From Stictocephala bisonia (lineage: Eukaryota; Arthropoda; Insecta; Hemiptera; Membracidae): a stretch of DNA of 64,000 nucleotides. Each line of letters starts with the position of its first letter. Positions within the stretch are counted from its first letter, which is position 1. The translations under genes and the position numbers were made by a program. Shown one piece after another: positions 25,090-37,237 of this stretch. The notes beneath the pieces are model-generated. The model saw only the letters and a program-made list of their open reading frames with translations. It had not been told where the DNA came from and did no database searches. The DNA is taken from NCBI GenBank assembly GCA_035578905.1, contig JAQJVL010000111.1, forward strand, positions 645,607-709,606, in the 5' to 3' direction.

Positions 25090-25495
25090 TTGAGGAGATT
25101 GTAGCCGATAGGTTCTATTCTCAGTCCTCTTAATACCGACACGGCGACCGCTCAATGATTGCTATCAACGTGGACACTACTAGAGGAGTTTGTGGTGGCC
25201 ATGTTCGATGGTGGTCAAGGTTCAGATGTTGTTTAGGGAAGAAAACTGAGTATCAGGCTCGAAAGTCAGCTGAAAATCAGATCAACACTACGTGGTTCGG
25301 ATTCCACGTAAAGCTGGCTGTCCCTTAATTGACCTGGCTATTAGGCTGTTAAGCTTAAGATCTTTATGAGGAACAGTCTACCTTAGTTGGTAACAATGAC
25401 TACATATGTTCACCTATACTCATCACACTCATTCGTTCCTCATATTCACCCATACTTTCACGATTGGCGTCTTACTAAAGAATAATAAATGAATC
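25090..25495 (+). repeat. Interspersed repeat family, copy 1
   Basis: About 400 bp align with 36555-36957, with shorter parts at 41264-41375 and 45745-45838. Shared words include GAGGAGATTGTAG, AAAATCAGATCAACACTACG, TGGTTCGGATTCCACGTAAA and the 3' end CTCATCACACTCATT. The 3' ends run into AATAA-type simple sequence, which suggests a SINE or a LINE 3' end. There is no open frame. Confidence 0.8.
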
Positions 25496-25645
25496 ATTGT
25501 AATGTGAATTTACGATGTATCAAATGGTACAAAATCGATACAGAGCTTTAATCTCACATGCTAGAGCTTTGTACAGGTCTAAAGTGTAACATGACTTCTT
25601 ACAATGTCTGTGCATTATTTATTTCCTGTTTTTAGTGTGACAAAA

Positions 25646-27304
25646 CAATTACTTATTAAGGGAGGGGAAGGGAGCCCTAAGCGATGTAATGTAAACAACT
25701 AACAAACTGTCTAAAATAATACACAGTATTTACCACACTGTAACGTAGCGTTGTTACTGAGGTGTACTGGAAAATGAGGGAGAGATAAGGGAGGGGAAGG
25801 GGATCCTGAGCGATATAATCTCAACAACTAACAAACTGTCTCAAATAATACAACACGGTATTTACCACACTGTAACGTAGCGTTGTTACTGAGGTGTATT
25901 GGAAAATGAGGGAGAGATAAGGGAGAGGAAGGGGATCCTGAGCGATATAATCTCAACAACTAACAAACTGTCTCAAATAATACACGGTATTTACCGCACT
26001 GTTACTTAGCGTTGTTACTGAGGTGTATTGGAAAATGAGGGAGAGATAAGGGAGGGGAAGGGGATCCTGAGCGATATAATCTCAACAACTAACAAACTGT
26101 CTCAAATAATACAACACGGTATTTACCACACTGTAACGTAGCGTTGTTACTGAGGTGTATTGGAAAATGAGGGAGAGATAAGGGAGGAGAAGGGGATCCT
26201 GAGCGATATAATCTCAACAACTAACAAACTGTCTCAAATAATACACGGTATTTACCGCACTGTTACTTAGCGTTGTTACTGAGGTGTATTGGAAAATGAG
26301 GGAGAGATAAGGGAGGGGAAGGGGATCCTGAGCGATATAATCTCAACAACTAACAAACTGTCTCAAATAATACGACACAGTATTTACCACAATGTAACGT
26401 AGCGTTGTTACTGAGGTGTATTGGAAAATGAGGGAGAGATAAGGGAGGGGAAGGGGATCCTGAGCGATATAATCTCAACAACTAACAAACTGTCTCAAAT
26501 AATACACGGTATTTACCGCACTGTTACTTAGCGTTGTTACTGAGGTGTATTGGAAAATGAGGGAGAGATAAGGGAGGGGAAGGGGATCCTGAGCGATATA
26601 ATCTCAACAACTAACAAACTGTCTCAAATAATACGACACGGTATTTACCACACTGTTACTTAGCGTTGTTACTGTGGTGTACTGTATTGGAAAATGAGGG
26701 AGAGATAAGGGAGGGAAAAGGGATCCTGAGCGATATAATCTCAACAACTAACAAACTGTCTCAAATAATATACGGTATTTACCACATTACTTAGCGTTGT
26801 TACTAAGGTGTATTGGAAAATGAGGGAGAGATAAGAGAGGGAAAGGAGATCCTGAGCGATATAATCTCAACAACTAACAAACTGTCTCAAATAATACACG
26901 GTATTTACCACACTGTTACTTAGCGTTGTTACTGAGGTGTATTGGAAAATGAGGGAGAGATAAGGGAGGGGAAGGGGATCCTGAGCGATATAATCTCAAC
27001 AACTAACAAACTGTCTCAAATAATACACGGTATTTACCACACTGTTACTTAGCGTTGTTACTGAGGTGTGTTGGAAAGAGAGGGAGAGATAAGGGAGGGA
27101 AAGGGGATCCTGAACGGTATAATCTCAACAACTAACAAACTGTATCAAATAATACACGGTATTTACCACACTTGTTACTTAGCGTTGTTACTGAGGTGTG
27201 TTGGAAAGAGAGGAATAGATAAGGGAGGGGAAGGGGATCCTGACCGTTGTCATTTAATAACTAATACACTGCCTCAGATAATAAACGGTTTTTACCCCAC
27301 TGGT
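25646..27304 (+). repeat. 129/132-bp tandem array with dimeric higher-order structure
   Basis: About 12-13 units, each containing GGATCCTGAGCGATATAATC, TCAACAACTAACAAACTGTC and GTTGTTACTGAGGTG. GATCC positions (25802, 25934, 26063, 26195, 26324, 26456, 26585) give spacings alternating 132 and 129. The difference is TACAACACGG or TACGACACGG versus TACACGG, so the working unit is a ~261-bp dimer. Units at both edges are more diverged. One 91-codon open frame near 27068 is a by-product. Confidence 0.95.
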
Positions 27305-27649
27305 AGGCCTTTCAAGCGTTTGTTCATTAGTCGATGTTAAATGTTGTCAAATTTTTGAATACATGCTGAATGATGATTGTCTATTTTCATTTTTCCAGTC
27401 AATGGTGTTACGTTTTAAGTAATTTTTTTATTGAGAAAAACTTTAAGTACGAGTGTATCAACACACAAAAATTTTATCATCAAAATTATTCATGACATTT
27501 GCCACAACATGTCTTATAAAACATGATATTAAAGAGAAAAATATGAAGACATCCAGCTTATACGTTTAACACGGGTCCTTAATATATAGACCTATTGAAC
27601 AAAAGTTACAACGCACATTTAACTTTGAGTAGAGGAGTAGGTTCTAGAG

Positions 27650-27712
27650 AGACGTCATCATCAACAACTAACTGCCTCTGATAATCTAGGGCAGTTTACC
27701 TCTTATCACCCT
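27650..27712 (+). repeat. Orphan diverged unit of the 129/132-bp array
   Basis: ATCAACAACTAACTGCCTCT..AATCTAGGGCAGTTTACC matches the array core in degraded form, about 350 bp beyond the array edge. Confidence 0.5.
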
Positions 27713-28590
27713 AATGACATCAGAGTTACATCGTTCTACTTCTGACTATTGCCTACCCTACTCTACACAGTACATCTAAAACAACTTTAATTCACAACAT
27801 CCATTCATCTTAATAATGGATAATTACATTGGATACAATGTGCATATCTATAATAATATTATTTGTACTGTGTTATAATCCGTTTACATTTTCAGGTACA
27901 CCGTTTTACAAATATATTTGCAAATATTATGTTCAACAGTGTGAAATAATTACCCTCACATGAGATCGAATATTGTTATACCATGTATCAGAATATACTT
28001 ACTAAAAGCCTAACAAGAGTAAACAATATTGTTTAATTTTAACAAATAAATACCAACATGTTATTGTTGTTTTGGAGTCCTTCAAATACAACATATTAAA
28101 AATACCTTGAAAAATATTTTTTTAATGGCTGTACAATTATTAGGCCTACTTTTTCTTTCTCTTCCTTCTTATTTCAAAAATAGATTTGATCTGAGTAATT
28201 CAAACTCCTTCCTATTTCAAACATTGTCCTTAATACATCGATTGGAGAATCTTGGATCAAACAACTGGGGACAAACCTTTTTAGAATCGATGCAATGGTC
28301 AGTGTGATTGGTATTTTTGAAGCTGCGGTGTCGTTTGATTTGCTTACGAAAGGCTAGATTGGCCGACCGTGTATCGGCGCATCGATTTGCCGGATTATCT
28401 GGCGTTCCCGACGCCATCGACCAACTTAGTTCTAAAGGCGCGTATTTAATTATAAGTAAAAGTATACAATTCATAAGCATTTTTACTTTCCGGGGTGTAA
28501 AACTTCATAGTACGCACTGTTCAACAAGTCACAAAAATTAGGTATTTAGATAACTAATGTTTTGATGTGTTGCAAATATTAATTTTTAAA
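27713..28590. other. Non-coding stretch
   Basis: Mostly AT-rich. A GC-rich patch at about 28350-28450 is open on both strands but is not a recognised protein. Confidence 0.4.
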
Positions 28591-30478
28591 GCTTGTGTGG
28601 CGCAGTCTCACCGCGTTGGCTCGAGACGCCATTTACTAGAGTTAAATGTGAATTATATACGCCTTTCAAGGACAACACAGCGTTTATTTGATGTGTTGCG
28701 TTGGCGTGTGAGATCACACAACCGGCCAGCACCATACTGTGTCGAAGTCACGCCGAGTTGGCACAAGACGCCGTTTACTAGAGTTAAATGTGGACTATAT
28801 ACGCCTTTCCACGATAATACAGCGTTTATTTGATGTGTTGTGTTGGCATGTGAGATCACACATCCGGCCAGCACCATACTGTGATGAAGTCTCGCCGAGT
28901 TGGCACAAGACGCCGTTTACTAGAGTTAAATGTGGACTATATACGCCTTTCCACGATAAAACAGCGTTTATTTGATGTGTTGTGTTGGCGTGTGAGATCA
29001 CACATCCGGCCAGCACCATACTGTGACGAAGTCTCGCCGAGTTGGCACAAGACGCCGTTTACTAGAGTTAAATGTGAACTATATACGCCTTTCCACGATA
29101 ACACAGCGTTTATTTGATGTGTTGTGTTGGCGTGTAAGATCACACATCCGGCCAGCACCATACTGTGACGAAGTCTCGCCGAGTTGGCACAAGACGCCGT
29201 TTACTAGAGTTAAATGTGAACTATATACGCCTTTCTACGATAACACAGCGTTTATTTGATGTGTTGTGTTGGCATGTGAGATCACACATCCGGCCAGCAC
29301 CATACTGTGACGAAGTCTCGCCGAGTTGGCACGACGCCGTTTACTAGAGTTAAATGTGGACTATATACGCCTTTCCACGATAACACAGCGTTTATTTGAT
29401 GTGTTGTGTTGGCGTGTGAGATCACCCATCCGGCCAGCACCATACTGTGACGAAGTCTCGCCGAGTTGGCACAAGACGCCGTTTACTAGAGTTAAATGTG
29501 AACTATATACGCCTTTCCACGATAACACAGCGTTTATTTGATGTGTTGTGTTGGCGTGTAAGATCACACATCCGGCCAGCACCATACTGTGACGAAGTCT
29601 CGCCGAGTTGGCACAAGACGCCGTTTACTAGAGTTAAATGTGAACTATATACGCCTTTCTACGATAACACAGCGTTTATTTGATGTGTTGTGTTGGCATG
29701 TGAGATCACACATCCGGCCAGCACCATACTGTGACGAAGTCTCGCCGAGTTGGCACGACGCCGTTTACTAGAGTTAAATGTGGACTATATACGCCTTTCC
29801 ACGATAACACAGCGTTTATTTGATGTGTTGTGTTGGCGTGTGAGATCACCCATCCGGCCAGCACCATACTGTGACGAAGTCTCGCCGAGTTGGCACGACG
29901 CCGTTTACTAGAGTTAAATGTGGACTATATACGCCTTTCCACGATAACACAGCGTTTATTTGATGTGTTGTGTTGGCATGTGAGATCACACATCCGGCCA
30001 GCACCATACTGTGATGAAGTCTCGCCGAGTTGGCACAAGACGCCGTTTACTAGAGTTAAATGTGGACTATATACGCCTTTCCACGATAACACAGCGTTTA
30101 TTTGATGTGTTGTGTTGAGCGTGTGAGATCACACATCCGGCCAGCACCATACTGTGACGAAGTCTCGCCGAGTTGGCACAAGACGCCGTTTACTAGAGTT
30201 AAATGTGAACTATATACGCCTTTCCACGATAACACAGCGTTTATTTGATGTGTTGTGTTGGCGTGTAAGATCACACATCCGGCCAGCACCATACTGTGAC
30301 GAAGTCTCGCCGAGTTGGCACAAGACGCCGTTTACTAGAGTTAAATGTGAACTATATACGCCTTTCTACGATAACACAGCGTTTATTTGATGTGTTGTGT
30401 TGGCATGTGAGATCACACATCCGGCCAGCACCATACTGTGACGAAGTCTCGCCGAGTTGGCACAAGTCGTCGTTTACT
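28591..30478 (+). repeat. 142-bp tandem array, about 13 units
   Basis: The unit contains GAAGTCTCGCCGAGTTGGCA, GACGCCGTTTACTAGAGTTA, AACACAGCGTTTATTTGATG and ATCCGGCCAGCACCATACTG. A shortened variant (GGCACGACGCC, lacking three bases) occurs near 29330, 29755 and 29900. Blocks 29023-29446 and 29447-29870 appear near identical at 424 bp, and much of the block recurs from 30154. The 74-78-codon frames on both strands repeat with the unit and are not genes. The first unit is the most diverged. Confidence 0.96.
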
Positions 30479-31165
30479 ACTAGTAGGGTTAAAAGTGGAA
30501 TTTAACATATTGTATTATGAACCATTCCGCAAGGCTTAAAAACTTCTAGTAGCTGACTTCTGTAAGTAACTACTGCATATAAAAGTCAAAGCTAACATTG
30601 TTAGAGAATTTTGATAAATGCAGCCATTTGAGTAATTGATCTGATTTTAATAAGATTAAAATAAATATACTAACCACAATATCAAAGCGAAATAAAATAG
30701 GTGCAATGTAAATGATTTACCAACGATAAAATTGCAATATTTTTATTGCAGTAAACAATATTTCTTTTACATTGAAGTAAAGGTAGAAAACTCAAGTTAT
30801 ACATTGTTACTTGGACATGCTTTGGTGGTACATTTCAATATCAACTAGTCATCTAGATTTCTTAAACAAGGCGTTGGATATTTTAGATTTATAATTTTTA
30901 ATAAGAATTAATTTTCAGATGTATTTTATTTATTATTAATAATTGTTCTATCGCTAACTAAACATATAAGGCTTTAACTCAGCTAAAATCTCATTACCTC
31001 CAAAGTGGTAAATTACTTACACTAAAGATGGATAAAAAATGTTGTTAATTTCCTCAAAAACGAAAATTGCCCTCTATAGTTGCTAATTGAACCATACATT
31101 TTAAATACAAGATTAAATATTTATCTAAATGCGGTGTTAAATTTTATTACTGTACTTTTAATAAA
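30479..31165. other. AT-rich non-coding stretch
   Basis: No gene or element recognised. Confidence 0.5.
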
Positions 31166-31239
31166 CAGTGATTTTATATTGATTGAAATCAATTAAATTA
31201 ATCAATTTTAAGTTATTTTAAATCGATTTAAAATCACTG
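31166..31239. mobile_element. Very short palindromic MITE-like element
   Basis: Seventy-four bases begin CAGTGATTTTATATTGATT and end AATCGATTTAAAATCACTG, so most of it folds on itself. CAGTGATTTAAAT-type ends are widespread in hAT-like MITEs; the assignment is inference. No clear 8-bp target duplication seen. Confidence 0.5.
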
Positions 31240-32626
31240 CATTTAATTACACATACGGAAGTCGTGTATCGTAACTATACCATGTCATAAGGATTACAAC
31301 AAGATCAAGTAATCAATTTTACGACCACTAGAAGCCAAGAAAATAAAGTTTCAGGGAATTGATAGAACTTTTTTTCTCGAAAAGTTGAAAATCCTAAGTT
31401 TATAAAATTTAAAGAAAGCATTCTAAAACAACCAGGTATTAAAATATACATATGATACATTAATGAGTTTTTTAATAATAACGGTGTAAATATGACGTAC
31501 GGTGAAAACTAGTCAAAATTCTGTTTTTTTTTTCAATTAAGACAAAATAAAAATTTTAAAAATAATTAAAAAAGTAAAAACTAAAAATATTTAATAATAT
31601 ATTTTAAAATCCATAAATCATAACGTACAATTTAACGAGGAAAACAATGGTGAGATTAGATTTTTCGCCTCTTAGTTCCTTAGAAAACAACCTAACACAA
31701 ATTTCTGCTCCGATAGGTAGATAGGTTAGTTGAAATATTTATTAATTGTTCAGGGCCTGATTAGAAAGTTGGAATATATCCTGTTTGTTAAATAAAACAA
31801 AATGAAGTGTATTGTAACTTCAACTGTATAATAAAACATTAGAGTGTGTTGGTGTTTTGTCATAAGTAGTATTGAATAATTTAAACTTTTAATTAATACG
31901 AGTCAGATCAGCTTTAGAACATTCAATGGAACAGCACAATATCAACACAAGACCTTCCTCCGCATGAGTATCCATCCTCTGAGTCCGTTTGACACAGACT
32001 TTTCCTCAGCTCTCTACTTCTTGTTATTTATATTTTTCTGAACATTCACTTAATATTTTCTTTGCTTGTCCTTCATACTTCCAATTGTCCTCTTTTAGTT
32101 CTTCAAATTAGTTTCCTTTCATCCCCCAAAAACTTCTCAGAAAACTCCTCTGGACCATCTCAGAACCTGTCCTTTGCAATCTGTCTTTACATGACAATAT
32201 TATTACTCCTCTTACTTTTTTTTCTTTTAGTGATTTAATTTTTTACTTTATATTTTACTTTCGTTGTTTAATCTACTTACTGTTCCATAACGGGTTTTTA
32301 CCTGTTAAATATCACCAAAGGGCTTTGAAACGTCAGTGTTGTAAATGGATGCTCGTCAATATACATGCCGCAAGCAGGTGCAGGTACACCGTCCGACGTG
32401 AGGCGAGTGGATGGTGCATAAGGTGAGACAAACAGAGGATTTTAATACAATAGTACGTCCAGTAAGCAATACTCAAACGATTTACCTCCAAAACGTGTTC
32501 TTCTCCTTAAGTGTCATCTACGAAAATATTGGTGTGGTTTTCTTCCTAATTTCTCTTTTAAAAACAAATTAACTTAATCATAATATAACGACTAATTAAT
32601 TACAGCATAATTATTTTATTAAATTA
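31240..32626. other. Non-coding stretch
   Basis: No gene. Pyrimidine-rich at about 31950-32250. Ends with GGGCTTTGAAACGTCAG near 32320, one of three GAAAC-type motifs discussed in the findings. Confidence 0.45.
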
Positions 32627-32628
32627 TA

Positions 32629-33645
32629 CGGGGTGTAACAAAACTCTCTACACAAACTTTAGGATATTGTTCCTTGGGTGAAATGAAGCAAAAAACATAA
32701 TACAACAAATGGTCTATCTCATTCCGTTTACTGTCTGTATATAAATATGTGTTTTTTACTATTTAAAATGTTTAAAACCGAATTACAAAGAAACTAATCG
32801 TTTTACGAAAAAGTACCAAGATAGATAATTGTTAGTGCTTTTAATAAGAACTAAAACGACACCTTATTTTTTTAAATGAAACAATAAACAACAAAACTAC
32901 AACGATTTTTTTGTAAAACTGTACAGCCTCACTTGCACGTGTGGGACAAAAAAAATCGAGTGGTTTTATGAAAAAATACCAAGATAGGTAATTGATAGTG
33001 CTTTTAATAAGGATTAAAACGACGCCTTATTTGTGAAAATCAAATAATAAATAACAAATTTACTACGGTAGTTGTATGACACTGTAAAGTTTAGAATGGA
33101 CCCATAGAGCAACAATGGAATTCATTATTAATGAGATGTCGGCTTATAATAACGTAGTAACACTATAAATGTAGTACTTTTTAAATATTTCAAATAAAAC
33201 CACATTTTGACAGATTATAAAAATGAGTATTTATTATTCAACTATTAATAAAAGGATTACATTTTTTAACTTAATAAATCCCACATTACAGTAACTGCTC
33301 AAAGTTATGTCCAGCAGCTTCAAGTTATTCCACACGTGCAAGTGAGGCTGTACAGTTTTATAAAAAAATCGTTGTAGTTTTGTTGTTTATTGTTTCATTT
33401 AAAAAAATAAGGTGTCGTTTTAGTTCTTATTAAAAGCACTAAGAATTATCTATCTTGGTATTTTTTCGTAAAACGATTAGTTTCTTTGTAATTTGGTTTT
33501 AAACATTTTAAATAGTAAAAAACACATATTTATATACAGACAGTAAACAGAATGAGATAGACCGTTTGTTGTTTTATGTTTTTTGCTTCATTTCACCCAA
33601 GGAACAATATCCCAAAGTTTGTGTAGAGAGTTTTGTTACACCCTG
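32629..33645. mobile_element. Fold-back Tc1/mariner-like element
   Basis: 1017 bp with TA at 32627-32628 and 33646-33647. Ends are CGGGGTGTAACAAAACTCTC and, inverted, CAGGGTGTAACAAAACTCTC. The arms are 315 bp (32629-32943 and 33331-33645) and highly similar. The interior carries an extra diverged copy of the inner arm (about 32955-33075) and, on the minus strand, the end of a transposase reading frame. The arms themselves contain a few codons of that end, so the left arm looks like an inverted duplicate of the 3' part of a parent transposon. Confidence 0.88.
33286..33355 (-). pseudogene. Transposase C-terminal remnant
   Basis: Reading the minus strand from about 33355, CTASLARVE is followed by one stop codon and then LEAAGHNFEQLL and a terminal stop (33286-33288). 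A glycine-x-x-phenylalanine-glutamate ending close to the stop is typical of many Tc1/mariner transposases, and the position next to a terminal repeat fits. Only about 22 codons remain, so this is a scrap identified by motif and context. Confidence 0.5.
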
Positions 33646-33647
33646 TA

Positions 33648-36554
33648 TAAATAGTAACGAAGTGGTAAACTAAAAATGAAGATTTACTAATGTGCTATTT
33701 GAATTAAGTTAGTATCATTTCATACAGTTATTTATTTACGTGGTTTTTATAATAAAGATAATTTTAATACGATATTGTGAACGGTCCTTATAGGACTAAA
33801 TTAAAATTCTGGTATTCCATTTTTTACCTCTAAGTATAATTACAAAATAAGCATTGAACCTTCATAAATTAAATGGAAAATTGTAGCAAAAAGAATTGAT
33901 GGCTTGCTAGTGCTAGTGTTGTGAAGGTAGAGACAGCACTATGGTAAAGACAAGTTGACGTCATCCTCTGATGGTCATTATGAGTCCGAAACTGCGTTCC
34001 AATACTTTGTATTTAACCCAGATTCTTTATTTTCATTAGCTTATTTACTTCCATTCTTTCCATTACACATGTTATATTGTTGAGTATATAAAGTTTATTT
34101 TGTTATTGTATCTCTGTTATTATTTTATTTATTAGGTTTTGTTATTTATTTTATACATTTATTAGACTAAATACATTTTAATTCACAGCTATTATTATTT
34201 ATTAGCAATATATAGTTTTTAGCACTTGAAAAAGGTTTGGGTTTTACCAAATCGAAACGTCGTGATTGTTATTTTTCACGTAATGATGGCAAATGTCCAA
34301 CTACCTTTGTCTCCCTCATCTGATACTCCATAATTAACAAATTTCAAAAACAAAGCAATATATAGTTTACTATTGTTGATCTATTTATTTATTTTTATGT
34401 ATTTAACTGTTATAATGTTGATAACATGTAACGTTGTCTTAGGAAAAAATGTTTCAACATATAAGTTGGCGTAGATCTTAGATGAGATATTGTATAGTTA
34501 ATGAGAGCTATAATCGACCCCTGCTAGTAAGCCACACACCTAGCCCAATTAATCAGATTAATTGGCGAAAATAACTTATCATTCTTCTTCAAACAATTCA
34601 TATACTGTATAAAAATTTCACTTTGACAAAATATAATTAAGTAAAACTGAGAAATTCGATTTCCAGTATGATTATTATGTTTAAACAATCTTTTCTGACG
34701 TTTACATTTATAGATAGGATTTATATTTCTTACCTTCTATTTTAATTTCCATACGTACAAAAATTATTAATGTTTGAATAAGAAATTAACAATTAAATAG
34801 CGTAATTAGGCTAGAAAGTTAAATAACCACAGAATAAGCATCTGTAATTGATAGATAAAATTAATTTAATGATATATTTGTAGTATATTAATTGAAAGAA
34901 ATTATAATAATGACAATTTCACTAACAAATGCACAATATCGAACAGTAGCATGACTATGTCTTTAGGTAATTGATATTTAAGATAAATATTGTAACGTGT
35001 TTATTTTACAGTAAAACAATTAGTTATGTGAGCTATATAGGTAAAATATGTGAGGTATATAGGTAAAATGTGAGATAAGAACAGTTAAATGAAACAAGTG
35101 AAATTGTTGGTTAAATGAAGTTATGTAAAATAAATAAAGACAATATGAAATTTTGTCTTTATTTATTCACATTCATCTATTTAATTGTTTATTTGCTGTA
35201 TTTATTTTTAAACTTGTGTTTTACATTTTTAAATCCATATTTAGTAAAATTACGTTAAATAAACGAAACAAATTAGTAATAAAACATTAAGAGCATACAA
35301 AAATAAGATTATATTTATCAAATATTATGTAAGAAATTATTATTTTAACATGGCAGATTATTGTTTAAAAGCATTACTATATATCAATAATTTCTAGTAG
35401 GAAACCGTCAATAATTAATCAATAAATTCATAACAAAATAATAGTAAATAAATATTGCACCAAAACAAATATCACCAAACAACGATTCCGAAAACACCAC
35501 ATTCAGAGATGAATTGAATCGACCGCATAAAATTAATTGTGACAGTAAAAACATTTATGAAAACTGTTCAACTAAATTAACTTTACATAATTAGCCATTT
35601 AGCGGAATATCAGCATATTACAACTAATTCGGCGATATTAACCGTCCGGCAAAAACAAACAATATTCAAATGAACAGTGGTAAATGGGCGTTTAATATTT
35701 CTACAACCGAACACTTGTCTATTTCACTGTTGTTATTTAATCATCCAATACAAACTAACGGTTACAAAGCGCCGTTTACTATTGCCAGGTGTCGGAGCTA
35801 ATATTTCCCAACACCAGACCGTGTTTTCTGACCACTGTTATTTCATATACTATATTAATTAATGTAAACTAAAGCAATTAACACAGGTAGATACCGCGGT
35901 CCCGGTCGGATGTGTATCATCCAGCGGTGTATGAATATAGATGGGATGAGACGAGTATATATTGCTCAGGAAACTGTGGTCGATTACCGAGACATGATCG
36001 CGAGATGGAAATGTAGTCTTGTTACTAACTGATTAGGCGCAATTATTGTAAAGATCTGTGCATTATAAGGAAACCGAGGAATCTGTATTTAATTGAATAA
36101 TCCAAACAACGTAAAGTATATCTGACTTATTGCTCGGCTTAGTGTTATGCCAAGTGGCGACAATTATAAGCAAAGTAGTTATTGTCAGGTCAAATGTTAC
36201 GACTGAATGTAGCCTTGTTACTAACTACAAGAAACTAGCCCTTTATATTGTGTTATGTGAAACAAAACAAGTGGCAGCAGATAATAGTTGACCTTTCTTA
36301 AGGTTTGGAGCAATAATAATCTATTAATGAATGTAGCCATTGTTACCGACTAATGAGAGCTCGTACACAACGATTATTTTAATGAACATGGCTAACGAGA
36401 CCTGACTCATTACTGGATACTGTTTTAATTTCTTTTCATTTTATATATATAACGGTCAAGTAAACAAACATATTCATAGAAAAACGTTATTGCACCGTGT
36501 TAGTTATCTAACAATGACTTAAATGGACTAATAGATGTTAAAATTATGTATAGG
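33648..36554. other. AT-rich non-coding stretch
   Basis: No supported gene. Contains hammerhead-like words at 33968-33992 and 34224-34262 (see findings). Phrases like TGTAGCCTTGTTACTAACT recur near 36011, 36211 and 36332. Confidence 0.45.
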
Positions 36555-36957
36555 CACTGGTGGCGAGGAGATTGTAGGCGATAGGTTCTATACTCGGTCC
36601 TCTTAAGACCGACACGGCGTCCGCTCAGTGGTTGCCATCGACATGGACACTACTATAGAAGTCTGGGGTGTCCATGATGGATGGCAGTCAAGTTTCAGAT
36701 GTTATGTATGGAAGAGAACTGAGTGTCTAGCTTTTCAGTTAGCTGAAAATCAGATCAACACTACGTGGTTAAATTCCACGTAAAGCTGTAGGTCCTGGTT
36801 GTCCTGGCTATTGGGCTATTAATAAATAGCTCTTTCTGAGGAACAGTTGACCTTAGTTAGTAACAATGACTACACTCATTCATCTAAACTCATCACACTC
36901 ATTTGCCACTCATATTCGCTCATATCTTGATAATAATGAATAATGAATAAAACCATT
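36555..36957 (+). repeat. Interspersed repeat family, copy 2
   Basis: A full-length partner of 25090-25495. It shares GGAGATTGTAGGCGATAGG, GACACGGCG, AAAATCAGATCAACACTACG and ACTCATCACACTCATT, and ends in an AATGAATAATGAATAAA tail. No coding capacity. Confidence 0.8.
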
Positions 36958-37237
36958 GCAGCCTAGCAGGCACACCACACAGGTTTAACGTACCGTTGCG
37001 TAATTTCCGGCAACAACCATAGGAAAGAATCAAAAGTAAACATTCATAATGTATCAAAACCCCAACACTGCTTTTTCATTTGTTAAATTTTATTAACTAA
37101 TGTAATTTGGCAAGTTATTTTGATTTGGAAAACAATTAAACAATTTTAAAAGTAGTCTTTAAAAACGCATACCATCCCTCATAATCAATATTGTTACAAC
37201 AACATGTACCATTGGTTTAAAGTTATATCTAGAAATT

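Noticed and set aside
28591..28640. tRNA- or SINE-like start (GTGTGGCGCAGTCTCACC, GGCTCGAGACGCC)
   Set aside because: A-box resemblance only; the second box is poor, no cloverleaf can be drawn, and the later units lose the motif.
28567..30505. Series of 60-88-codon frames on both strands
   Set aside because: They recur every 142 bp with identical stops and are array artefacts.
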